Part shown: positions 1 to 6,995 of the stretch, piece after piece
Numbering within the stretch: the first letter of the stretch is position 1
Layout of the letters: every line of letters starts with the position of its first letter
Origin: a virus
DNA: 49,958 nt
Reading direction: 5' to 3' (one strand)
Virus record (IMG/VR): IMGVR_UViG_3300025736_000039
Coordinates: 1-49,958 of that record
Translations under genes and position numbers: made by a program
Notes under the pieces: generated by a model
The model's input: only the letters and a program-made list of their open reading frames with translations
The model's database searches: none
Told to the model about the DNA's origin: nothing

Positions 1-45
1 GTCGCCAGAGCGCTATGGTCTGGTACTATCGGTATCATTAAGTAG
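1..45 (+). CDS. possible 3' end of an upstream gene (partial)
   Basis: Frame 1 is open from the window edge to a TAG at 43-45 and reads VARALWSGTIGIIK. These 14 codons are richer in GC and more protein-like than the AT-rich non-coding DNA that follows. That suggests the tail of a gene beginning outside the window. The stretch is far too short to assign a family, and it could be chance. Confidence 0.3.
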   Translation, partial: VARALWSGTIGIIK

Positions 46-290
46 GGCCAACATTATCTCATAACTATATGATAGCACTATCCTTTATTCATTTGAGTAT
101 TGTTTCAACTATCCATAATATACCTTATCAGAAGCATACCATAATTTAATCTAACTAGGAATACCTATTACGTTAACTATATGGTGTAACCTATTGAAAT
201 CGTTCATCTTTTCCCCATGTAAATAATCTTTACAGTTCGAGATTCCGTGATATAGATTGAGGTGGGTGGCATACCTATTATCCCTATCAT

Positions 291-378
291 ATTGATTTTA
301 AACGGTAAAACTATGGTATAATATAATATGGTACAATATAATAATATTGATTTTAAAAGGTAAAACTATGGTATAATA
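291..378. repeat. direct repeat, 33-bp unit, two copies
   Basis: A 33-bp unit beginning ATTGATTTTAAA and ending CTATGGTATAATA occurs at 291-323 and 346-378 with one mismatch (C versus A). Each copy is followed, 4 to 18 bases later, by TATGGTACAATA plus an AT tail. The TATGGTAT words inside resemble -10 elements, so the repeats could also be promoter-like or protein-binding. Confidence 0.7.
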
Positions 379-484
379 GATAATATTATTTTATAGTATG
401 GTACAATACAATAATATGGTAATAAAAACATGTAATTATAAAAACTATGGTAAATGGTAATAGAAATATCTAAAGGCACAAAAT

Positions 485-539
485 ATGGTATATTATAATG
501 GTATATTATAATGGTATATTATAATGGTATATTATAATG
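485..539. repeat. tandem 13-bp iterons (ATGGTATATTATA), four copies
   Basis: ATGGTATATTATA begins at 485, 498, 511 and 524 without spacers, and a fifth partial copy begins at 537. The four copies are identical. Perfect short tandem iterons in a gene-free AT-rich region are typical of initiator-binding sites at replication origins, but replication slippage alone could also produce them. Confidence 0.8.
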
Positions 540-562
540 TGTGCGCCGCTCACTAATAGATG

Positions 563-637
563 TATTTATAGGTAACTCTATTTATAGGTAACTGTATTTA
601 TCTATTTATAGGTATCTCTATCTATTTATAGGTATCT
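563..637. repeat. 15-bp iteron-like repeats (TATTTATAGGTAWCT), four copies
   Basis: TATTTATAGGTAACT occurs at 563-577 and 579-593, and TATTTATAGGTATCT at 603-617 and 623-637. A more degenerate relative (TATATAGGTAATTCT) follows near 673. The start-to-start distances of 16, 24 and 20 bp are irregular. That suggests individual binding sites rather than one slippage product. Confidence 0.75.
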
Positions 638-782
638 ATATCTATTCATCTCTATATGTAGTTCTATATATGTATATAGGTAATTCTATTACTCTATGTA
701 GATTATTGTTTCTTTTTTCTCTGCTCCCGGCTTTTTTCTATTAATAAAAGTGTTTTATACGTGGGGAAAGTTGACTTTAACC

Positions 783-810
783 TTGACAAAAGGATAAAAA
801 GGTGTATTAT
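783..810 (+). promoter_or_regulatory. sigma-70-type promoter for the methylase operon
   Basis: The -35 box TTGACA (783-788), a 16-bp spacer and TATTAT (805-810) lie just upstream of the first plus-strand gene. The predicted start near 817 gives a short leader that contains the GGAGG ribosome-binding site at 836-840. Confidence 0.7.
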
Positions 811-844
811 TGATAACTATGGTGTATGATAATACGGAGGATAA

Positions 845-1531
845 ATGAAATATCAAGGATCAAAGAATCGTTTAGCGAGAGAAATATTACCTTTTATTGA
901 TGATGAAACAAGCCCAATAGTAGATTTATTCTGTGGTGGGGCTAATTTTATTGATAAGGTGTCTAATAATCGTGTAAGAATTGCCAATGATAGTCATCAG
1001 TATTTAATATCCTTTTTAAAGGCGTTACAGAATGGTTGGGAGCCACCAAAAGACGTGTCTGAGGAGTATTATAAGTATATAAAGAACAATCAGGGTATTA
1101 TAGAACCACATTTAGTTGGTTATGTTGGTTTTAACCTATCTTATGGTGGAAAATGGTGGGGAGGATATAGTAGGGACAAATTAGGTAAACGTAATTATGG
1201 AATGGAATCATATAATAACGTACTAAAACAAGCACCTAAATTAAAGGGAATTGAATTCACTAATTTAGATTATCGAGATGTTATCATTCCTATTGGCTCT
1301 ATCGTTTATTGTGATATTCCTTATTATGGTACTACTGGTTATAAAGGAAAGTTTAATTACGATTCTTTTTATTCTTTTTGCCGCGAAATAGGGAAAACTA
1401 ATAAGATATTTATAAGTGAATTTAATATGCCTAATGATTTTAAGTGTATATGGCAAAAAGAGCGGGTTACAAGTTTAACGAAGAATACTGGATCTAAAAA
1501 GAATTATGAGAAACTATTTATCTTAAAATAA
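845..1531 (+). CDS. Dam-like DNA adenine N6-methyltransferase (D12 class)
   Basis: This 228-residue protein resembles D12-class adenine methylases, which transfer a methyl group from S-adenosylmethionine to the N6 of adenine in DNA. The N-terminus MKYQGSKNRL is the usual family opening. DLFCGGANF (27-35) is the SAM-binding motif, and CDIPYYGT (156-163) sits where the catalytic DPPY normally is, so the second residue is I instead of P. The middle part, with NLSYGGKWWGGY (97-108), is the likely target-recognition region. ACGGAGGATAA precedes the ATG. It opens the plus-strand operon behind its own promoter. Likely roles are protection from host restriction or marking of phage DNA. Specificity cannot be read from the sequence. 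The family call is firm; activity is inferred. Confidence 0.88.
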   Translation: MKYQGSKNRLAREILPFIDDETSPIVDLFCGGANFIDKVSNNRVRIANDSHQYLISFLKALQNGWEPPKDVSEEYYKYIKNNQGIIEPHLVGYVGFNLSYGGKWWGGYSRDKLGKRNYGMESYNNVLKQAPKLKGIEFTNLDYRDVIIPIGSIVYCDIPYYGTTGYKGKFNYDSFYSFCREIGKTNKIFISEFNMPNDFKCIWQKERVTSLTKNTGSKKNYEKLFILK

Positions 1532-1570
1532 CCCAGTATATCATTATAATGGCGGGAGAAAAAGAGCTAA

Positions 1571-1598
1571 AGGATGAAACCATAAGGATGAAACCATA
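1571..1598 (+). repeat. 14-bp tandem duplication in the leader of the radical SAM gene
   Basis: AGGATGAAACCATA occurs twice head to tail (1571-1584 and 1585-1598), just upstream of the AAGGAG ribosome-binding site. Each copy contains a tiny frame ATG AAA CCA TAA, but AGG touches the ATG directly, so translation from it is doubtful. Replication slippage is the simplest origin. Confidence 0.7.
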
Positions 1599-1613
1599 AG
1601 GAGTAGAATAGTA

Positions 1614-2579
1614 ATGAATGTATTATTAATTGATGCTGACTCAAAGATACCTAATTTAGCTTTAATGAAATTATCTACATATTACAAGGGAATTGGAGCC
1701 AATATAAGTTTAGTAAGACTAAATCTATCTTATTATCCAACGAGAAAGCGTGTATATTATGTTGTTCCACCTGGATATGACAAGATATTTTGTAGTGTTA
1801 TATTCTTAGAATCATATAATTACATTTTGCATGACAACAACGTAGAATTTGGTGGAACTGGTTATAGTTTATCTAAAGAGCTACCTAATGAGATAGAGCT
1901 ATTGGAGCCTGATTACTCTTTATATGGTGATAACGATGTTTCTTATGGGTTTATTAGTAGAGGATGTATAAGGAATTGTTCTTTTTGTTTCGTCCCGCGA
2001 AAAGAAGGCACAATACACCAAGTTAATTCTATTAATAATATAGTAAGGCACAATAAAACCATGTTTATGGATAACAACTTTTTGGCGTTACCTAATCACA
2101 AGGAATTACTACAAGAATTAGTAGATAAAAAGATAAAATGTCAGTTTAATCAAGGATTTGATATAAGATTAATAGATAATGAGAACTCCTTATTACTATC
2201 GAAGCTAAAGTACTTGGGGAACTATATATTTGCGTTTGATAGTTGGTCATATATAAGTTTAGTGGATAAAAAGCTAGAATTGTTGGATTGGCGGAAACCC
2301 TGGCAATTAAAGTTCTTTGTTTATTGTAATCCCGAGATGACCATAAGTGAAACGATAAATAGGCTAAATTATCTAAGGGATAATTGTTGTTTGCCTTATC
2401 TAATGAGAGATATAAGTTGTTGGGAAAGTGATAAGAAACATTTTTATACTGACCTAGCTGCTTGGTGCAATCAACCTAACTTGTTTAAAAAGATGTTATT
2501 TAGAGACTTTTTATACAAACGTCATCCAAAGAATAAAGAAAGGCAACAATCATCATATAAGATATATCTTAGTAAATAG
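1614..2579 (+). CDS. radical SAM superfamily protein
   Basis: This 321-residue protein carries the [4Fe-4S]-binding radical SAM motif in RGCIRNCSFCFVPRKEG (about 114-130), with the canonical CxxxCxxC spacing. The N-terminal 90 residues (opening MNVLLIDADSKIPNLALMKL) resemble the cobalamin-binding-like Rossmann half found in B12-binding radical SAM proteins, although no clear DxHxxG motif is visible. Members cleave SAM to a 5'-deoxyadenosyl radical and carry out difficult C-H chemistry on small molecules, RNA or protein. The substrate is unknown here. It lies 82 bases after the methylase and could belong to a nucleic-acid modification pathway, which is inference only. The ribosome-binding site is AAGGAG. 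Confidence 0.8.
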   Translation: MNVLLIDADSKIPNLALMKLSTYYKGIGANISLVRLNLSYYPTRKRVYYVVPPGYDKIFCSVIFLESYNYILHDNNVEFGGTGYSLSKELPNEIELLEPDYSLYGDNDVSYGFISRGCIRNCSFCFVPRKEGTIHQVNSINNIVRHNKTMFMDNNFLALPNHKELLQELVDKKIKCQFNQGFDIRLIDNENSLLLSKLKYLGNYIFAFDSWSYISLVDKKLELLDWRKPWQLKFFVYCNPEMTISETINRLNYLRDNCCLPYLMRDISCWESDKKHFYTDLAAWCNQPNLFKKMLFRDFLYKRHPKNKERQQSSYKIYLSK

Positions 2580-2850
2580 TTATATTATCTTAAATAGTAT
2601 GAGGATTCGTTACCGCGAAAATAATCATGTTATTTAATCATGTTATTAAATCGTAATTAATTGCGAGTAATGTATTGATATTTGTTTATAATCGTCACAT
2701 ATTACGATTAATAGAACAGATTTATTTTAGAAATGACTTGATAGATAAAGCTTGATAGGTAAAATTGATAGAAATGACTTGACAACGCCGTCCCTTTGTG
2801 GTATAAATTATGTGTTGTTGTGAAACGAAATCCAATTGAAAGGACGAATA
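2580..2850. other. intergenic region upstream of the ligase gene
   Basis: About 270 bases without a gene. The sequence is AT-rich and contains the near-repeated phrase AAATGACTTGA at about 2730 and again at about 2771, the second copy overlapping the -35 box of the ligase promoter. TCATGTTATTTAATCATGTTATT near 2624 is a short direct repeat. No terminator with a clear U-tract was seen after the radical SAM gene. Confidence 0.5.
2779..2807 (+). promoter_or_regulatory. sigma-70-type promoter for the DNA ligase gene
   Basis: TTGACA (2779-2784), a 17-bp GC-rich spacer and TATAAA (2802-2807) form a near-consensus promoter about 45 bases upstream of the ligase start codon. Confidence 0.75.
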
Positions 2851-3792
2851 ATGTTACAGATTAAACCTGCTAGGGCCAAAGATGGTGCTTCTACTCGTTG
2901 TAATAAGGAAGGTAATTTAATTATTAATGACAGTAGTTATTTTGCGGAGCAGAAATTAGATGGAAGGCGTTTCTTATGTCATTTTGGTAATAATTTACCT
3001 GTTTCTTTTACTTCCCGCCATAAATCTAAAGGTAATGGATTATATATAGATCGTGCTATTAATGTTCCTCATTTACATCCTACAATAGATACGTTTATTG
3101 GTTTAACAATTATTGATGGCGAAATTATGCATCCTAATGGAAGGAACGCTACAGGATCTTGTATGGGCGCTAGTGAAGATAAAGCACTAGCCTTCCAGGA
3201 GGAAAATGGTAAGGCTTTTTATTATCCTTTTGATATTCTTTATTATAATGGTGAAGATGTACGTGATTTACCTTATTTCCGTCGCCGGGACTTATTACTT
3301 CATATCATGAAAGTAGTTAATAATAAGTATTGGAAGCTTCCGCTATCCACATATGATTCTAATGAAGATATGACAGACTTTTATGATCGTCTTATTAGTG
3401 ATGATGAAGAAGGTGTTATTATAAAGTCTAAGTATACATCTTATGGTAAAGATTGGTGGAAATGGAAATGGGATAATACAGTTTCCGTTATTATTACTGG
3501 TTTTACAGAAGGTAAAGCTGGTAAATATGAGGAAATGATTGGAGCTATTGTATTTGGTGTTTATGATAATGGTAAAATTATTGAAATTGGTCAATGTTCA
3601 GGTATGACAGATGAGGAACGTAAAGATTTCACCGATAATCAAGATTACTATTTAGGTAAGGTTATTGAGGTAAGAGCACAAGAGATTACTAAGAATAATA
3701 GATTAGGTCATCCACGTTTTCTACATGTTAGAGATGACTATAGCCTTGATAATTGTACTTGGGATTCTGTATTATCTGCATTTACTCGATAG
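2851..3792 (+). CDS. ATP-dependent DNA ligase
   Basis: This 313-residue protein matches nucleotidyltransferase-superfamily DNA ligases, which seal nicks using ATP. EQKLDGRR (33-40) is motif I, with K35 the residue predicted to be adenylylated. TIIDGEI (86-92) is motif III, EEGVIIKS (186-193) is motif IV, and KWKWDNT (204-210) fits motif V. An OB-fold-like C-terminal domain follows (VSVIITGF onward). The length is typical of small phage ligases. The ATG at 2851 is preferred over the upstream TTG at 2836, because AAAGGA lies at the right distance before 2851. It has its own strong promoter and likely serves replication or repair of phage DNA. Confidence 0.92.
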   Translation: MLQIKPARAKDGASTRCNKEGNLIINDSSYFAEQKLDGRRFLCHFGNNLPVSFTSRHKSKGNGLYIDRAINVPHLHPTIDTFIGLTIIDGEIMHPNGRNATGSCMGASEDKALAFQEENGKAFYYPFDILYYNGEDVRDLPYFRRRDLLLHIMKVVNNKYWKLPLSTYDSNEDMTDFYDRLISDDEEGVIIKSKYTSYGKDWWKWKWDNTVSVIITGFTEGKAGKYEEMIGAIVFGVYDNGKIIEIGQCSGMTDEERKDFTDNQDYYLGKVIEVRAQEITKNNRLGHPRFLHVRDDYSLDNCTWDSVLSAFTR

Positions 3793-3822
3793 AAAGAAAT
3801 ATATAGAAAGGAATAGATAGAA

Positions 3823-4158
3823 ATGAGTAGAATGATTGGGGAATACTACAAAATTTGCCGTGATAATGTGTTTGCAAACACCTATTTACAAGCTTTTAAT
3901 AAAAGTCATGGCAATCCAACAGATAAGGAACTCGAACGACTAGTTTGGACTGCATTAATATTAAATACAACTATTTATAGAGATGAATTGACGCATGAGC
4001 AAACCGTTTTATTCCATAAGGCACTATTATCTGGAGATGTTATTAAATTAAATGCTGTTTTAAATAAAGTTGTGGCGGAGTTACTAAAAACAAAGGAGCA
4101 GGAACTTCCTTGTTTATATACTGAGCAGTATTATTTATATAATAAAAAGGATAAATAG
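3823..4158 (+). CDS. hypothetical protein (111 aa)
   Basis: This small acidic protein is predicted to be mostly helical and begins MSRMIGEYYKICRDN. No domain, signal peptide or membrane segment was recognised. AAAGGAATAG lies upstream of the ATG. Its TAG stop is one base before the next start, so the two genes are probably translationally coupled. It lies downstream of the ligase in the same transcription unit; function unknown. Confidence 0.75.
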   Translation: MSRMIGEYYKICRDNVFANTYLQAFNKSHGNPTDKELERLVWTALILNTTIYRDELTHEQTVLFHKALLSGDVIKLNAVLNKVVAELLKTKEQELPCLYTEQYYLYNKKDK

Positions 4159-4159
4159 A

Positions 4160-4468
4160 ATGACAGAAGCACTAGAAAAAGAAGGATTACAATTATTAAA
4201 AGATATAGAACATTATAATATTATACATTGTGCTAAGGAATTTAGATTAGAAGAGATAATTTTAAGCATCCATGAGAAAGCATATAATGCTTATAATATT
4301 GGTTTAGGTAATTTAACTACTATAACTAAACAGCACGATCATATGTATAATTATTGTTTTAAATTTAGCTGCCTAATAAAAGGCGAAATGAAGCAGAATA
4401 TTGTACAAGCAGATACATTTGAATGTTATGATCGTCTTCTAAGAAACTGGTTATTGAATGTTACGTGA
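4160..4468 (+). CDS. hypothetical protein (102 aa)
   Basis: The protein begins MTEALEKEGLQLLKDIEH and looks helical and soluble, with scattered Cys and His but no metal-binding spacing. AAAAGGATAAATAG precedes the ATG, and the gene directly follows the previous one. No family was recognised; its real status rests on the ribosome-binding site, coding density and operon position. Confidence 0.72.
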   Translation: MTEALEKEGLQLLKDIEHYNIIHCAKEFRLEEIILSIHEKAYNAYNIGLGNLTTITKQHDHMYNYCFKFSCLIKGEMKQNIVQADTFECYDRLLRNWLLNVT

Positions 4469-4494
4469 TAAATATACTTTAATTTTTCTTATTC

Positions 4495-4516
4495 TCCCGC
4501 CGGTTTATGGCGGGGA
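4495..4516 (+). other. GC-rich intergenic hairpin built from TCCCGCC / GGCGGGG
   Basis: TCCCGCC (4495-4501), a 7-base loop and GGCGGGG (4509-4515) form a strong stem in an AT-rich gap, just upstream of the AAAGGAGG site at 4524-4531. No U-tract follows on either strand, so it is not a standard terminator. Its arms are the genome-wide GCGGGA motif in opposite orientations. It may act as an RNA processing or stability element for the downstream genes. Confidence 0.6.
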
Positions 4517-4537
4517 AACCTTAAAGGAGGATAAATA

Positions 4538-4654
4538 ATGAAGGTTCATATTATCATATCTAATTATAAAGATTATACAAGTGAGGGACAAGGAATTAAC
4601 TCCGTTTATTTCTCTTATAAAAAGGCGGGATATGGAGAAAAAGAGTTTAAATGA
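4538..4654 (+). CDS. small hypothetical protein (38 aa)
   Basis: A 38-codon frame starts at ATG 4538 behind a near-perfect AAAGGAGG site and reads MKVHIIISNYKDY onward. Its TGA stop overlaps the next start as ATGA, the usual sign of translational coupling in this genome. The start MKVHIIISN resembles the openings of small phage proteins built on one beta-alpha unit, but no family could be assigned. Confidence 0.65.
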   Translation: MKVHIIISNYKDYTSEGQGINSVYFSYKKAGYGEKEFK

Positions 4655-5151
4655 AAATAAATACTAAAAACTCAATAGAAGCAATAAAGAATACCTTTCC
4701 TTATCCAGTTATAAATCTTATAACATATCCTAATGTAGAAGTACTTAATTTTTTAACTCAATTAGTTTCTCATTGTCGCTCCCGCGTTATATTCGTTGAA
4801 AAAGATTATTGTTATTATGATTTAGACTTACGGGATATTTTTATAAGTAATCATATTTCTAGTAATGAATGGTTAACTGCTTCTGTTTGTCATGAATTAG
4901 CTCATCATATGCAAATGAATTATTATATTGATGATCCACGAACTAGTTTTAATAGAGATTGGGAATTTGAACGCGAAGCAGTTAAGTTATCTTATTGGAT
5001 TTATAAGAATTTTATTCCAGAGGAATTGATAAAGATCAATTATAGTAGTTTTAGAGCATATGAGAAAAATAGCGTTGATTACAAGTGTTTAAAACAAAAA
5101 TGGAATACGATTAGAAACGAAAAACGGCGGGAGAAGAAAGAGGTAAAATGA
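4651..5151 (+). CDS. HExxH zinc-metallopeptidase-like protein
   Basis: This 166-residue protein contains HELAHH (81-86), the HExxH zinc-binding and catalytic motif. EFEREA (105-110), about 25 residues later, could give the third zinc ligand, as in ImmA/IrrE-type peptidases. The genes on both sides overlap it by ATGA, so it is made together with the 38-residue protein and the HNH endonuclease. Known ImmA-type enzymes cleave regulators or repressors; the target here is unknown. No signal peptide is present, so it is cytoplasmic. The tail is strongly basic (RREKKEVK). The motif is clear; the subfamily is inferred. Confidence 0.7.
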   Translation: MKINTKNSIEAIKNTFPYPVINLITYPNVEVLNFLTQLVSHCRSRVIFVEKDYCYYDLDLRDIFISNHISSNEWLTASVCHELAHHMQMNYYIDDPRTSFNRDWEFEREAVKLSYWIYKNFIPEELIKINYSSFRAYEKNSVDYKCLKQKWNTIRNEKRREKKEVK

Positions 5152-5675
5152 TTAAAGAATCTAAAATTGCAGGAGCATTAGTAACCATTTTTAATAAGGG
5201 CTATCATATTAATAATGGTGATGTTATTAGTTCTACAGGTAAGGTACTAAAATTACGAAAGGATACTCGTGGTTATCTCACCTTTAGCTGTCGGCCATAT
5301 CCTAGATCTGTTGACCAGAATAATTATCGTATTCCAGTTCATCAATTAACGGGTTATCAGAAGTATAAAGATGATATTTTTGGTGATGATATAGCTATTA
5401 GACATTTAAATGGGGATAAATCCAATAATACAGCGGACAATATCGCCATTGGATCACAATCCGATAATATGATGGATCGTTCACCAAAGGATCGTTTAGA
5501 ACATTCATTAAAAGCGGCGGGGAAAAGGAGAAAGTTCACAGATAATACAGTAAATAACATAAAACAAGATAGAAATAATGGAATGACATATAAAGATATA
5601 ATGCTAAAGTATAATATTACATCTAAGAGTTCCTTACATTATATACTTAACACTGAATATCAAACATCTAAATAA
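5148..5675 (+). CDS. HNH endonuclease with C-terminal helix-turn-helix (homing-type)
   Basis: This 175-residue protein has an HNH_3-like nuclease core: VHQLTGYQKY (64-73) and IRHLNGDKSNNTADNIAIGS (83-102) supply the conserved His and Asn positions. The C-terminal part (about 126-175) looks like a resolvase-type helix-turn-helix, with MTYKDIMLKYNITSKSSLHYIL. This layout is typical of free-standing phage homing endonucleases that nick DNA near their own gene. It overlaps the metallopeptidase gene by ATGA and is the last gene before the bidirectional terminator. The variant motif GCGGCGGGGAAAAGG inside it suggests long residence in this genome. Confidence 0.85.
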   Translation: MIKESKIAGALVTIFNKGYHINNGDVISSTGKVLKLRKDTRGYLTFSCRPYPRSVDQNNYRIPVHQLTGYQKYKDDIFGDDIAIRHLNGDKSNNTADNIAIGSQSDNMMDRSPKDRLEHSLKAAGKRRKFTDNTVNNIKQDRNNGMTYKDIMLKYNITSKSSLHYILNTEYQTSK

Positions 5676-5697
5676 AATATATATAACCAACAATAAA

Positions 5698-5723
5698 AGC
5701 CGGGTTTCCCCGGCTATATTTTT
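5698..5723. terminator. bidirectional rho-independent terminator between converging operons
   Basis: AGCCGGG (5698-5704), loop TTTC, CCCGGCT (5709-5715) is followed by ATATTTTTG on the plus strand and by TTTTATTG on the minus strand. It separates the plus-strand operon ending at 5675 from the minus-strand operon ending at 5793. Confidence 0.9.
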
Positions 5724-5792
5724 GAACAATTTTTGAATACAATTATTATCTAAAGTAACGTTAAACAGTACTTTCCTTGATTAATGTAATTA

Positions 5793-6020
5793 TTATGTTA
5801 CTATTGATGATAGTTGTTTTATGTTACTTATATGGAATTTTTCTTCTCTCCCGCCGATATTCACAATAAGTGTATTATCCTCGTACTCATAAGTAGGCAT
5901 ATTTGGGCCGTAAATAGGGATAGAATAGACGAACGAGTCATTATCCTCGGTAATGTGTGCGATACATTTATAATCAAGGCCAAGGGCTTTTGTTAAGACA
6001 TCAAATGCGTTCATTTTCAT
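5793..6020 (-). CDS. hypothetical protein (75 aa), end of the minus operon
   Basis: The protein begins MKMNAFDVLTKALGLDYKCI and continues with short beta-strand-like segments such as DDSFVYS-type and NTLIVNIGG, suggesting a small beta-rich fold. It overlaps the end of the GGQ gene by 20 bases. The start could be codon 1 or codon 3. No family was recognised. It is the promoter-distal gene of a long minus-strand operon and ends about 70 bases before the terminator. Confidence 0.65.
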   Translation of the reverse strand: MKMNAFDVLTKALGLDYKCIAHITEDNDSFVYSIPIYGPNMPTYEYEDNTLIVNIGGREEKFHISNIKQLSSIVT

Positions 6021-6357
6021 CTACCCACTTTCCATCTTCTTTATATTCTATTTTAATGTTTGTTTCTTTCATTGAATTTTCAATTCTATCATCTAATCCA
6101 TCTAATTTTGCTGTAAATAATTTAACCCACATTTTAAACTTGTTAGATTCACCCATTCTACGCCAAGCGCGTTTTCTATTTGTATTCCAGCTTCTTTCCT
6201 CCCGGCATTCTCCAACTGCTCCTGAAGGTAAATGGGTAAATCTTGATCCTGATTCGGTCTTATTTTGTTTTTGTCCACCTTTACCGCCACATCTAAATTT
6301 ATCTTCTCTAATATCCTTATGTTGTGGCGTTAAACTATAAAATTTTTGTCTGCTCAT
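6001..6357 (-). CDS. stand-alone peptide chain release factor (GGQ, RF-1 domain) protein
   Basis: This 118-residue protein is essentially one catalytic domain of class-I release factors. GGKGGQKQNKTESGSRFTHL (24-43) contains the universal GGQ (27-29), whose Gln arm triggers peptidyl-tRNA hydrolysis in the ribosome. It is followed by the usual PSGAV (44-48) and the RSWNTNRKRAWRRM region (55-68). The codon-recognition domains of RF1/RF2 are absent, as in the rescue factors ArfB (YaeJ) and RF-H. The short acidic C-terminus lacks the long basic tail ArfB inserts into the mRNA channel. It probably frees stalled ribosomes or peptidyl-tRNA during infection. The domain call is firm; the role is inferred. 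Confidence 0.9.
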   Translation of the reverse strand: MSRQKFYSLTPQHKDIREDKFRCGGKGGQKQNKTESGSRFTHLPSGAVGECREERSWNTNRKRAWRRMGESNKFKMWVKLFTAKLDGLDDRIENSMKETNIKIEYKEDGKWVDENERI

Positions 6358-6368
6358 TTATTTATCCA

Positions 6369-6719
6369 TTAGTCCCACAAGTCATAATAATATTTAACAA
6401 ATAGATCTAATCCTTCTTTAACCTTATTATCATATTCTGCTTTAGCCTTATCATCTCTGAAGTAATTATCGGGCTTTAACTCATTATCATCTAACAATAT
6501 TTCAAACGGAAAGCACATTTTATCAGTTATATTATCCCACTCCTCCGCCGAAACTCCCATAGGAGTTGAATGTTTATTTCTATTTTTAAACACTTTTAAT
6601 CGTGGAACAATAAATTCTGCTATTGAATATGATAATCCCCATATTTCTTTATCAGAATGTCCACGAGTTATCTTTTGCCAAAGATATTTGATTTCATCTG
6701 TATCAAAACTAAAAACCAT
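6369..6719 (-). CDS. conserved phage-type hypothetical protein (116 aa)
   Basis: The ATG at 6719 is preferred over one at 6731, because GAGGGATAAA precedes it at proper spacing while the upstream ATG has AAAGG touching it. The protein begins MVFSFDTDEIKYLWQ. It has an aromatic-rich C-terminus (GLDLFVKYYYDLWD) and a middle with PRLKVFKNRN and AEEWDNITDKMCFPFEI. Small cytoplasmic proteins with this kind of ending occur in several large phages, but I know no function for them. It lies directly upstream of the GGQ gene. Confidence 0.72.
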   Translation of the reverse strand: MVFSFDTDEIKYLWQKITRGHSDKEIWGLSYSIAEFIVPRLKVFKNRNKHSTPMGVSAEEWDNITDKMCFPFEILLDDNELKPDNYFRDDKAKAEYDNKVKEGLDLFVKYYYDLWD

Positions 6720-6761
6720 TTTATCCCTCATCCTTTTTAGTTGTATTATGAATAGTAAGTA

Positions 6762-6995
6762 TTATTTTAGTCTTCCTAATGTATCTTGTATATTCTTTAA
6801 TAGATTGATTTCTCTTTGTGTTTCCCGATCATATTTATCTTCATCGTATGGACACGTATTTGGAAAATATTGTGCCATATTTATAGCCACAGATTTATCT
6901 TTTCTATCGTGTATATTATTACTTATATTAGTAGCTTCTTCTTTTAGTACCCGCCGAATAATATTACATTGTTTTTTAATTATCTTTATTATCAT
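6762..6995 (-). CDS. small basic hypothetical protein (77 aa)
   Basis: The start at 6995 is chosen because AAGGTTAAAA precedes it; an in-frame TTG at 7010 is less likely. The protein opens MIIKIIKKQCNIIRRVL and is rich in Lys, Arg and Asn, with no membrane segment or metal motif. It overlaps the end of the upstream gene by 20 bases. Function not recognised. Confidence 0.6.
   Translation of the reverse strand: MIIKIIKKQCNIIRRVLKEEATNISNNIHDRKDKSVAINMAQYFPNTCPYDEDKYDRETQREINLLKNIQDTLGRLK

Larger units (their letters stand above)
46..782. other. gene-free AT-rich repeat region, possible origin or control region
   Basis: No open frame with a ribosome-binding site is visible in about 740 bases on either strand. 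The tract is dominated by TATGGTA-, TATTATA- and TTATAGGTA-type words arranged as direct and tandem repeats, listed separately. Two GC-rich islands stand out: GCGCCGC near 543 and CTCCCGGC near 723. The second, read on the minus strand, matches the genome-wide GC-rich motif followed by purines. Phage regions like this often hold a replication origin or regulatory iterons, but no DnaA box or known origin signature was recognised. Confidence 0.6.

Noticed and set aside
220-260. tRNA T-arm-like sequence (CAGTTCGAGATTCCG)
   Set aside because: The bases around TTCGAGA do not pair into a T-stem, and no acceptor, D or anticodon arm is found upstream.
1571-1600. Two tandem three-codon minigenes (Met-Lys-Pro-stop)
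   Set aside because: The AGG touches each ATG with no spacing, so ribosome binding is unlikely. The repeat is better explained by slippage.
5814-6340. Plus-strand frames of 60 and 127 residues opposite the GGQ gene
   Set aside because: They are antisense to genes with clear motifs and ribosome-binding sites, and have no site of their own.
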